This document shows, one piece after another, positions 36,501 to 43,947 of a stretch of 64,000 bases of DNA. The stretch comes from Chitinophagaceae bacterium. GTDB lineage: Bacteria > Bacteroidota > Bacteroidia > Chitinophagales > Chitinophagaceae. The translations under genes and the position numbers were made by a program. The stretch spans positions 1-64,000 of the forward strand of contig JAIEQM010000025.1 in the NCBI GenBank assembly GCA_019747705.1, in the 5' to 3' direction. Numbering within the stretch: the first letter of the stretch is position 1; each line of letters starts with the position of its first letter. Under the pieces are notes generated by a model. The model had not been told where the DNA came from, searched no databases, and was given only the letters and a program-made list of their open reading frames with translations.

Positions 36501-37688
36501 TTACAAATATTTCATATACGTCGCCAAATCCTTATCACCTCTTCCGCTCAAACAAATAATCACCTGGTCCTCTGCTTTAAATTTATAATTGTGGAGTACC
36601 GCAAACGCATGCGCTGTTTCCAACGCCGGAATAATTCCTTCCAGCTTACTCACTTCAAAGGCTGCCTGCAATGCTTCTTCATCAGTTGCACTTAAAAAAA
36701 TTCCCCTGCCGCTATCAAACAAATGTGCATGCATGGGGCCAATGCCCGGATAATCCAACCCCGCCGAAATACTATGCGGCTCCACCACCTGTCCATCATC
36801 TGTTTGCATCAACAAACTTTTACTGCCATGTAAAATACCCGGCTTTCCGAGTTGCGTTGTAGCAGCGCTCATACCACTGTTTACACCATGCCCTGCAGCT
36901 TCCACTGCAATCAACTGCACACGCAACTCATCCAAGAAATGATAAAACGCACCTGCTGCATTACTGCCGCCGCCCACACAAGCCATTACATGCGTTGGTA
37001 ATTCATGGCCCGTATGTTCTTTCAACTGCCAGCGCATCTCTTCACTAATCACACTTTGAAAACGTGCCACCATATCAGGATACGGATGCGGCCCCACCAC
37101 ACTGCCAATGATATAATGTGTATCGTTGGGATTATTAATCCAGTCACGAATGGCTTCATTGGTTGCATCTTTCAACGTTTTACTTCCGCTGGTGGCAGGT
37201 ATCACTGTTGCACCCAGCATTTTCATACGTGCCACATTGGGCGCCTGCCGTTCAATATCTTTTTCGCCCATATATACAATGCACTCCACACCTTTTAATG
37301 CACACACTGTTGCAGTAGCCACACCATGCTGACCTGCACCTGTCTCCGCAATAATTCTTTTTTTACCCAGGCGTTGCGCCAATAAAATCTGCCCCACCGT
37401 ATTATTGATTTTATGTGCACCGGTATGACATAAATCTTCCCGCTTCAACCAAATATTGGTGCTGAACTTTTCACTCAAACGTTTGGCATAATACAATGGT
37501 GTTGGTCTGCCTACATAATCTTTGAGCAATGCACGAAACTCTTTTTGAAAAGCCGCTTCCTGCATAATGTGCAGGTAACGGCTTTGCAGTTCTTCCACAT
37601 TGCGATGCAGCATTTCAGGAATATACGCCCCGCCGAACTTGCCGTAATAACCCTGTGCAGTTGGTTGTTGATATGTTGTTGTTGTCAT
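36501..37688 (-). CDS. trpB: Tryptophan synthase beta chain
   Basis: YGKFGGAYIPEML; LKREDLCHTGAHKINNTVGQ; ETGAGQHGVATATVCAL; CVGGGSNAAGAFYHF. Confidence 0.98.
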   Translation of the reverse strand: MTTTTYQQPTAQGYYGKFGGAYIPEMLHRNVEELQSRYLHIMQEAAFQKEFRALLKDYVGRPTPLYYAKRLSEKFSTNIWLKREDLCHTGAHKINNTVGQILLAQRLGKKRIIAETGAGQHGVATATVCALKGVECIVYMGEKDIERQAPNVARMKMLGATVIPATSGSKTLKDATNEAIRDWINNPNDTHYIIGSVVGPHPYPDMVARFQSVISEEMRWQLKEHTGHELPTHVMACVGGGSNAAGAFYHFLDELRVQLIAVEAAGHGVNSGMSAATTQLGKPGILHGSKSLLMQTDDGQVVEPHSISAGLDYPGIGPMHAHLFDSGRGIFLSATDEEALQAAFEVSKLEGIIPALETAHAFAVLHNYKFKAEDQVIICLSGRGDKDLATYMKYL

Positions 37689-37728
37689 AATTTTATTTTT
37701 ATGTAGTCACCGCATGTGCTACTATTAA

Positions 37729-37769
37729 GCTTCTGTTGCGTCGCACTCTTGTACGTTCTGAATTCTATT
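37729..37769 (-). repeat. Dispersed repeat AATAGAATTnAGAACGTACAAGAGTGCGACGCAAC (copy 2)
   Basis: Near-identical to 45917-45956; related to 14947-14987. Confidence 0.75.
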
Positions 37770-37784
37770 TGACAAACTACTAAT

Positions 37785-38600
37785 CTACTTCATGTCAAGA
37801 AAATCAAAATTTGGTTCTTTGGCAATAAACTTTAAAGTATTTGCAGCAAATTGCATAGAAAAATCTAAGAGACTCAAAAAGTTATCTTGATTTGGTTTCA
37901 ACTCGTACATGTTTTTATGGATTTCATTTACTTTAAAATATCTTTCGAATACGTCCTTACAATACTTAGATTTAATTTCATTCAACAAATTTTTATTCAA
38001 AACCATCGCCTGATGAGTTACAATATGCCGCAAGACGGACATTAAGTAAAAATATTCATGCCATGTTGTAGAGCAATCAATTCTCAGTTCTGCTTGTATC
38101 CATTGATTAAAAGATGGAGAATTTTCACACAAATAATTAACAAGATGCTTATTATTAATTCTATCAGATGGTGTTATTAAATGTTCAATTACACTATTAT
38201 TTATTCTATTAATGTCCTGCTTGCCTAATACGGAATTAAAGTTTGACCCTAAAAATATCACATCAATAACTTGTAGCATGAGTATCTCTAGTGAATTATA
38301 TGCTCTAACAATTGATAAATTCATCAACCAATTGAAAAAATCTTTACTGTGAATTTCTAAATCATCTGAATGAATTTCACGGCCTTCAGAATGAAACTTT
38401 AATAAATCTGAACTAGTTTCAATAGAAGAATCATAAGTGCTATAGGCGGATTCATAAATTATCATTGGTACGTTTAGCCTTTTATATTCTGGAATCGCCC
38501 AATTGTTTATAAAATGAGCCCAGAATCGCAAATCGTCATTTAGGGCATGCACTGATTTACGGTATTGATTATGTATTTCAACAAAATTTCTGAAAATCAT
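37785..38600 (-). CDS. Hypothetical protein interrupting the trp cluster
   Basis: 271 aa, AT-rich, no family recognised. Confidence 0.6.
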   Translation of the reverse strand: MIFRNFVEIHNQYRKSVHALNDDLRFWAHFINNWAIPEYKRLNVPMIIYESAYSTYDSSIETSSDLLKFHSEGREIHSDDLEIHSKDFFNWLMNLSIVRAYNSLEILMLQVIDVIFLGSNFNSVLGKQDINRINNSVIEHLITPSDRINNKHLVNYLCENSPSFNQWIQAELRIDCSTTWHEYFYLMSVLRHIVTHQAMVLNKNLLNEIKSKYCKDVFERYFKVNEIHKNMYELKPNQDNFLSLLDFSMQFAANTLKFIAKEPNFDFLDMK

Positions 38601-38890
38601 ATTTTAATAGTTAACAATGCTTTACGTTCTGGTGCTCTTGCTGGCGTTCCCCGCCAACAAGAAGAATTAAACTCCACGTCTAATCATACCTTTCTTTTCT
38701 TCGTGCCTTTGCGTCTTTGTGGTTTACCTTTTCCCAATCCCGTCAGACGAGGGCGTCAGACGGGGCGTGCTTCTTTCACTTTCTTTACTCATTTCATTGT
38801 TTCAGTTTTCTTTCTGTGCCTCTTTGTTTGCTGTGGCAATTCCATTTTCTTCTCTGTGACCTTCGTGTCCTCTGTGGGAGCATCTATTCC

Positions 38891-38954
38891 CTCACCTCCT
38901 CCACAAACCTCTTCACCAAATTCATATCCTTCACACCAGGACTTGTTTCAAACT
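38891..38954 (-). pseudogene. 64-bp duplicate of the trpF 3' end
   Basis: Exact match to 39743-39806; encodes (F)ETSPGVKDMNLVKRFVEEVR. Confidence 0.85.
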
Positions 38955-38960
38955 CCGCTC

Positions 38961-39074
38961 TGCGAAGTCTCCAGACTTCGCAGTTTTATGCAAACAGTCT
39001 CCGACTGTTTCCTTTAATTCATTATCCTGTCAAAGACAGGATGCATAGCTCCGCAAAGTCTGGAAACTTTGTGG
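38961..39074. repeat. Two convergent REP-like paired hairpins
   Basis: 38961-39010 (minus orientation) and 39026-39074 (plus); each is hairpin + GCATA + hairpin with core GC(G/A)AAGTCTGnAnACTT. Confidence 0.75.
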
Positions 39075-39090
39075 AGCAACCGGAACAACG

Positions 39091-39657
39091 CTAAATAACA
39101 TCCACATGTATTAAACCCCTTCCGGTTGCATAATAACCGGCACTTGAATACAAATAATCCTCCGGCTTTTCCACAATTCCTGCCCGCACCGGATTGTAAT
39201 GTGTACAATCCAGTTTCGTTTCAGTAAAAGCCGCTGAAAAACATTCTTCCGGGTGGTTGTCATTGCTCCATATTTGCCAGCCTTTGTTGTTTGAATTAGC
39301 TGAACCATAATATTCAAACTGGTGAATCATCCATTGTCTTCTGCTTTCAGCATCGCTTTGAATTACAGGTGCCATTTGCTTATGTGTAAATTTCTTAAAA
39401 TCACGGATAATATCACTCAGTGTTTTTCTTTGCTTTTCGTTTGCCCTTGCAATAAGATGCATGTGATTGCTCATTATTACGTAAGCATTCAATATCAACT
39501 GTTGCTGCTGTTGTGCATAGCGCAAGCCATCTAATAAAATATCCCTGTACACCTTTCTTGAAAATAAATCAATCCAGCCGCAAACGGTAAACGTAAGAAA
39601 GTGTGTTGCATACTGGTCTCTGATAACATAACCTTCTCTGAAATCTACATCTTTCAT
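39091..39657 (-). CDS. REP-associated tyrosine transposase (RAYT, Y1_Tnp/HUH family)
   Basis: YVIMSNHMHLIARANEKQRKTLSDIIRDFKKFTHKQ (HUH-like NHMHLI) and C-terminal YNPVRAGIVEKPEDYLYSSAGYY. Confidence 0.92.
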   Translation of the reverse strand: MKDVDFREGYVIRDQYATHFLTFTVCGWIDLFSRKVYRDILLDGLRYAQQQQQLILNAYVIMSNHMHLIARANEKQRKTLSDIIRDFKKFTHKQMAPVIQSDAESRRQWMIHQFEYYGSANSNNKGWQIWSNDNHPEECFSAAFTETKLDCTHYNPVRAGIVEKPEDYLYSSAGYYATGRGLIHVDVI

Positions 39658-39681
39658 ATTTCAAAGTTTTAATTTTCAATA

Positions 39682-39731
39682 ATCAAGTCAGAGACTTGAT
39701 GCATAGAACTGCGAAGTCTGAAGACTTCGCA
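39682..39731 (+). repeat. REP-like paired hairpin
   Basis: ATCAAGTC-AGA-GACTTGAT + GCATAGAAC + TGCGAAGTCTGAAGACTTCGCA. Confidence 0.8.
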
Positions 39732-39735
39732 GCGC

Positions 39736-40464
39736 CTACCCTCTCACCTCCTCCACAAACCTCTTCACCAAATTCATATCCTTCACACCAGGACTTGTTT
39801 CAAACTTACTGTTTACATCCAGTGCAAATAAATTCCTGGCGGCTTCGTCCTTTGCAAATAACTTTATAGCTGCTGCATCAGAAGGTTCAATACCGCCGCT
39901 TAAAAAAAACGGTTTGTTTACAACTGCTTCTTTCAGCATCTCCCAGTTAAACTTCTTTCCCGTGCCGCCATAGAGCAAAGGCGTTCCTCCCCCTTGGGGG
40001 GAGTTAGAGGGGGCCGTGTCAAAGAGATACATATCACAGCTATCATAATAATCCTTCACTTTCCAGGGAATATTTTCATCCTCTCCAATCCGAAACGCTT
40101 TGATGGTTTGTATGTAATTGCTCACCTGTTCACAAAACCTTGGCGTTTCATCGCCATGCAACTGCACCATATCCAAACCAAAATTCTCTACATGATTCAG
40201 TATTTCATCATACGATGCATTTACAAACACACCCACTTTATATACTTTCAGTTTGGCACGCTTTACCATTGCACCATTCAAATGCTTCAGTACAAACCGT
40301 GGACTTTTATGATAAAATATCATGCCTGCAAACTCCACACCCATTGAACCCAATTGGTGCATTTGCTGCAGGTCCGTCATACCACAAACTTTAAGACGAA
40401 GCCCCTTGCCCCCATCCCCTGAAGGGGTGTTATTAGCCTCGCTATAACTTTCAAGTCCATTCAT
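39736..40464 (-). CDS. trpF: Phosphoribosylanthranilate isomerase (copy 1)
   Basis: LRLKVCGMTDLQQMHQLGSMGVEFAGMIFYHKSPRFV; VQLHGDETPRFC; FFLSGGIEPSDAAAI. Confidence 0.95.
   Translation of the reverse strand: MNGLESYSEANNTPSGDGGKGLRLKVCGMTDLQQMHQLGSMGVEFAGMIFYHKSPRFVLKHLNGAMVKRAKLKVYKVGVFVNASYDEILNHVENFGLDMVQLHGDETPRFCEQVSNYIQTIKAFRIGEDENIPWKVKDYYDSCDMYLFDTAPSNSPQGGGTPLLYGGTGKKFNWEMLKEAVVNKPFFLSGGIEPSDAAAIKLFAKDEAARNLFALDVNSKFETSPGVKDMNLVKRFVEEVRG
39983..40018 (-). repeat. Palindromic element inserted in frame in trpF copy 1
   Basis: Minus strand GGCCCCCTCTAACTCCCCCCAAGGGGGAGGAAC; encodes APSNSPQGGGT after LFDT. Confidence 0.75.
40399..40446 (-). repeat. Palindromic element at the N-terminus of trpF copy 1
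   Basis: Minus strand TATAGCGAGGCTAATAACACCCCTTCAGGGGATGGGGGCAAGGGGCTTC; encodes YSEANNTPSGDGGKGL. Confidence 0.8.
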
Positions 40465-40539
40465 ATTTCTACCAGTTTTAGTTTAAACTGGCAAGCGTTA
40501 TCGTTTATCAAACTCTAAGAACATAATCGGGATGTTATT

Positions 40540-41220
40540 TCACCCCCCTTTAGGGGATGGGGGCTTCATCCCCGCTTTAAACTGCAGAATCTTTCCCATA
40601 TCCTTTATTCCAGGCTCTGTTTCAAATTTACTGTTGATATCCACACCATAAAAATCAGGATGCTTGAATGCCTTGATTTTTGCAATATCCTCCACACCAA
40701 TACCGCCGCTTAAGAAAAATGGTTTTTCAATTTTGCTTTTGGCAAGAATGCTCCAGTCAAATTGTTTACCTGTACCTCCACGGAGTACTGCCTTTTCTCC
40801 CCTCTCCGTTTGGAGAGGGGTTGGGGGTGAGGTATCGAACAAATAATAATCACAAGCCATATCATAAGGCGCTACCAATTCATCAACATTTGTAACTGAC
40901 TCATCAATATGAAACACCTTAATCACTTCCACATCTTCATTCAAATCACTGCAAAACTCAGGGCTTTCTTCGCCATGTAATTGCACCACATCCAATCCAT
41001 AATTTTCTATAGCATCCAGAATATCGCTGTAAGATGGATTTACAAACACGCCCACTTTCTTTAAATCATAATCAGCATTTGCAATTTCTTTCGCTTCTAA
41101 TTTACCTTCCACATTACGTGGTGAGTTTTTATCAAAGATGAAACCAACGAAATCAATTTCCAATCCTTCTAATTGCTGTACCTGTTTTACCTGTGTAATG
41201 CCGCAAACTTTAATATTCAT
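40540..41220 (-). CDS. trpF: Phosphoribosylanthranilate isomerase (copy 2)
   Basis: MNIKVCGITQVKQVQQLEGLEIDFVGFIFDKNSPRNV; VQLHGEESPEFC; FFLSGGIGVEDIAKI. Confidence 0.95.
   Translation of the reverse strand: MNIKVCGITQVKQVQQLEGLEIDFVGFIFDKNSPRNVEGKLEAKEIANADYDLKKVGVFVNPSYSDILDAIENYGLDVVQLHGEESPEFCSDLNEDVEVIKVFHIDESVTNVDELVAPYDMACDYYLFDTSPPTPLQTERGEKAVLRGGTGKQFDWSILAKSKIEKPFFLSGGIGVEDIAKIKAFKHPDFYGVDINSKFETEPGIKDMGKILQFKAGMKPPSPKGG
40541..40566 (+). repeat. Palindromic element encoding the C-terminus of trpF copy 2
   Basis: ACCCCCCTTTAGGGGATGGGGGCTTC; inverted relative to 40399-40446 (19 of 20 core bases complementary); encodes KPPSPKGG*. Confidence 0.8.
40793..40834 (-). repeat. Palindromic element inserted in frame in trpF copy 2
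   Basis: CCTCACCCCCAACCCCTCTCCAAACGGAGAGGGGAG; encodes SPPTPLQTERGEK after LFDT. Confidence 0.8.
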
Positions 41221-41235
41221 GTTTTTGTTTAAAAT

Positions 41236-41330
41236 ATGATGGGCTAAAGCCCAGTTTAAAAATCTTTTTGTAACCCAAGTCTTAAGGCTTGGGTTATATC
41301 AAATGCCTCTGCCGGGCTTTAGCCCATTAC
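41236..41330. repeat. MITE-like composite palindrome at trpC/trpF junction
   Basis: Inverted ATGGGCTAAAGCCC / GGGCTTTAGCCCAT ends around central AACCCAAGTCTTAAGGCTTGGGTT; supplies the TrpC C-terminus NGLKPGRGI*. Confidence 0.75.
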
Positions 41331-42093
41331 TAAATTGTTGAAATGCCTTTGCAGGATTCTTTTCCTTCATAAAATTCTCACCAATCAAAAATCCTTTAAA
41401 TCCATTTTGTTTGAACAGTAAAATATTTTCAACGGAACTGATGCCGCTCTCAGCCACTTTTATTTTATCGGAAGGAATTTTCTCAGCCATCCGCAGGCTC
41501 CGTTCAATATCTACTTTGAATGTTTTCAAATCACGGTTGTTGATGCCGATGATTTCGGTTTCCTCACAAATATGCTCCAGCTCTTCTTCGGCGTGAAGTT
41601 CCAGCAATACTTCCAGCCTCAACTGTTTTGCATAAGCTGCCAGACGCTTTACTTCATCAGGTGTTAAACAGGCAGCAATCAACAAAATTACATCAGCACC
41701 CATTGCCTTTGCTTCTTCAATCTGGTATTCATCAATCATAAAATCTTTTCGCAGAATGGGAATTTGATTGACTCTTGCTTTTATCAAATCACTTGTACTG
41801 CCGCCGAAAAACAATTCATCCGTTAACACACTTAACGCACTTGCTCCGTTAGCAGCATAAGCAGTAGTTACTTCCACCACATCAGCCGCTTCATTAATGC
41901 TTCCTTTGCTGGGTGAGCGACGTTTGAACTCTGCAATGATGCCTGTTCTGCTTTCATCCAATAAAAATTGTTTTAACGAAAGTCTTGGTGTTGCATAAAG
42001 TTCGCTCTTACGCAATTCTTCTGCAGGCATCAATGCCATGCGTTCTTCAACTTCAATTCTTTTTCTTGCAATGATTGCTTCTAAAATATTCAT
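41299..42093 (-). CDS. trpC: Indole-3-glycerol phosphate synthase
   Basis: IIAEFKRRSPSKGSIN; ALSVLTDELFFGGS; ILRKDFMIDEYQI; IGINNRDLKTFKVD. Confidence 0.97.
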   Translation of the reverse strand: MNILEAIIARKRIEVEERMALMPAEELRKSELYATPRLSLKQFLLDESRTGIIAEFKRRSPSKGSINEAADVVEVTTAYAANGASALSVLTDELFFGGSTSDLIKARVNQIPILRKDFMIDEYQIEEAKAMGADVILLIAACLTPDEVKRLAAYAKQLRLEVLLELHAEEELEHICEETEIIGINNRDLKTFKVDIERSLRMAEKIPSDKIKVAESGISSVENILLFKQNGFKGFLIGENFMKEKNPAKAFQQFSNGLKPGRGI

Positions 42094-42106
42094 TTTGCTT
42101 TTTTAT

Positions 42107-42187
42107 CTCTGGCCTGAAGGCCAGAGCAAGTCATTAAATCTTCTTCTTTGCTTTCAACTTCAACAAAGGCCGGAGCAAGTCATTAAT
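42107..42187. repeat. Repeat pair with GACTTGCTC(T/C)GGCCTT motif between trpD and trpC
   Basis: CTCTGGCCTGAAGGCCAGAGCAAGTCATTAA and GGCCGGAGCAAGTCATTAA in tandem. Confidence 0.6.
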
Positions 42188-43178
42188 TATTCAAACTGAT
42201 TAATTTTTTCAAGACTTCATTTGCTTTTCCTCCGTCCAAACTCTCAACCGCTGCATTATACGCATCATCGTAATTTTTAAACGCTCCTGTGCAATACAAA
42301 CCCATTGCTGCATTGGAAAGCGCCACTGCATTTTGCGCCCATGTACCTTCACCGCCCAGAATCTTTGTAAATATTTTTGCTGATTCTTCTACCGTTGTAC
42401 CGCCCTGTATATCTGTTTGCAGCACCATACGTTTGCCGAGTTGTTCAGGCGTTTTTACACTTTCACCGTTATTGGTAATGACTTTGGTATCATTGGTCAA
42501 TGATATTTCATCATATCCATCCAGGCTATAAATGATGGTAAATGCTTTTTCTGTTTGCTGCAATAAATAATTATAGATGCGTGCCATTTCCAGATTAAAC
42601 ACACCCACCAATTGATACGCAGGATTCGCAGGATTCACCATTGGCCCCAGCATGTTGAAGAAAGTTCGCATGCCTAAATTCTTTCTGATGGGCGCAACGG
42701 TTTTCAATGCCGGATGAAATAAAGGCGCATGCATAAAACAAATGCCCGCTTCTTCTAGTTCACGCTTCAATTTATCATTGTCATTGGAGAATTGATAACC
42801 GAGTTGTTCCATCACATTGCTTGCACCGCTGATGCTGGATGCACCATAGTTACCATGCTTGGCTACTTTCTGTCCCGCACCTGCAACAATAAAACAGGCC
42901 AGTGTAGAAATATTGAAGGTATTTTTTCCATCACCACCTGTGCCCACAATATCCAAAACTTTATGACCATTTAAATCAACACGCACACAAAGTTCCATTA
43001 AAGCATCTCTGAAACCCTGCAGTTCTTCAATGGTGATGCTGCGCATGAGATATACGGTCATGAATGCAGTAATCTCATGTTCATTGTAAACACCTTTGCC
43101 GATGTTGAGCAGTGCTTCGTATGCCTGCTGCCGGTTGAGGGTCTTGTGTTCAAAAAGCAACTGTAATATCTTCTTCAT
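42183..43178 (-). CDS. trpD: Anthranilate phosphoribosyltransferase
   Basis: DIVGTGGDGKNTFNISTLACFIVAGAGQKVAKHGNYGASSISGASNVMEQLG. Confidence 0.97.
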   Translation of the reverse strand: MKKILQLLFEHKTLNRQQAYEALLNIGKGVYNEHEITAFMTVYLMRSITIEELQGFRDALMELCVRVDLNGHKVLDIVGTGGDGKNTFNISTLACFIVAGAGQKVAKHGNYGASSISGASNVMEQLGYQFSNDNDKLKRELEEAGICFMHAPLFHPALKTVAPIRKNLGMRTFFNMLGPMVNPANPAYQLVGVFNLEMARIYNYLLQQTEKAFTIIYSLDGYDEISLTNDTKVITNNGESVKTPEQLGKRMVLQTDIQGGTTVEESAKIFTKILGGEGTWAQNAVALSNAAMGLYCTGAFKNYDDAYNAAVESLDGGKANEVLKKLISLNN

Positions 43179-43302
43179 GCCCCTGTCCCCTGAAGGGGAA
43201 TATTTTATAGTTAATAATAATTTTGAATCAGCATTATGCTTATGATAATTGAGTAAGCAACAACTCAGTTCACGTTCACCCCTTTAGGGGATGGGGGCTT
43301 TC
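43179..43302. repeat. Inverted palindromes at the trpG/trpD junction without a nuclease gene
   Basis: GCCCCTGTCCCCTGAAGGGG (43179-) and CCCCTTTAGGGGATGGGGGC (to about 43300): 17 of 20 complementary, flanking about 75 bp; supply the TrpG stop (APIP*) and abut the trpD ATG. Confidence 0.75.
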
Positions 43303-43910
43303 AACCAATTCCTCATTATTTCTTCTCCCTTTGGCGTTAATACACTCTCCGGATGAAACTGCACGCCCTGCACATCAAATGTTTTATGCTGCAGCGCCAT
43401 TATCATTCCGTTTTCATCTTCCGCTGTAATTTCCAATTCTGATGGAAATTTTTCTTTACTCACTACCCAAGAATGATAACGACCCACTTCAATTTCATCG
43501 GGCAGACCATCAAATAAATTACTGTGTGAGTGTTGAGTGCCGGGTATTGAGTAGCTACTAACTACTAACGACTGACGACTCCCGACTTGTATTTTCGTCG
43601 CCACTCCATGATACACCGTACTCAAATTCACCAATGTTCCTCCAAATGCCTGTCCAATTGCCTGGTGACCCAAGCACACACCCAAAATAGACTTTGTTGC
43701 TGCATATTCTTTTATCAACGGCAATAACAATCCTGCTTCTTCAGGAATACCGGGACCTGGCGATAAAATAATTTTATCATAGTCCTTTACTTTCTCCAAT
43801 GGAATCTGGTCATTGCGATGCACTTCCACTTTCACATGTGTAATCTTTTCAACTAAGTGAACCAGATTGTAAGTGAACGAATCGTAATTATCAAAAACTA
43901 AAATACGCAT
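43284..43910 (-). CDS. trpG: Anthranilate synthase component II (glutamine amidotransferase)
   Basis: DNYDSFTYNLVHLVEK; LSPGPGIPEEAG; ILGVCLGHQAIGQAFGG; VQGVQFHPESVLTPKGEEIMRNW. Confidence 0.96.
   Translation of the reverse strand: MRILVFDNYDSFTYNLVHLVEKITHVKVEVHRNDQIPLEKVKDYDKIILSPGPGIPEEAGLLLPLIKEYAATKSILGVCLGHQAIGQAFGGTLVNLSTVYHGVATKIQVGSRQSLVVSSYSIPGTQHSHSNLFDGLPDEIEVGRYHSWVVSKEKFPSELEITAEDENGMIMALQHKTFDVQGVQFHPESVLTPKGEEIMRNWLKAPIP
43521..43589 (-). repeat. Low-complexity pentamer-like insert in frame in trpG
   Basis: Minus strand AGTCGGGAGTCGTCAGTCGTTAGTAGTTAGTAGCTACTCAATACCCGGCACTCAACACTCACA; encodes SRQSLVVSSYSIPGTQHSH. Confidence 0.75.
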
Positions 43911-43917
43911 ATTGAAA

Positions 43918-43947
43918 ACCTCCTAATCCCGCAATGGCGGGACTTAC
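43918..43947 (-). repeat. Palindromic element between DUF559 and trpG
   Basis: Minus strand AAGTCCCGCC-ATT-GCGGGATTAGGAGG. Confidence 0.65.
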
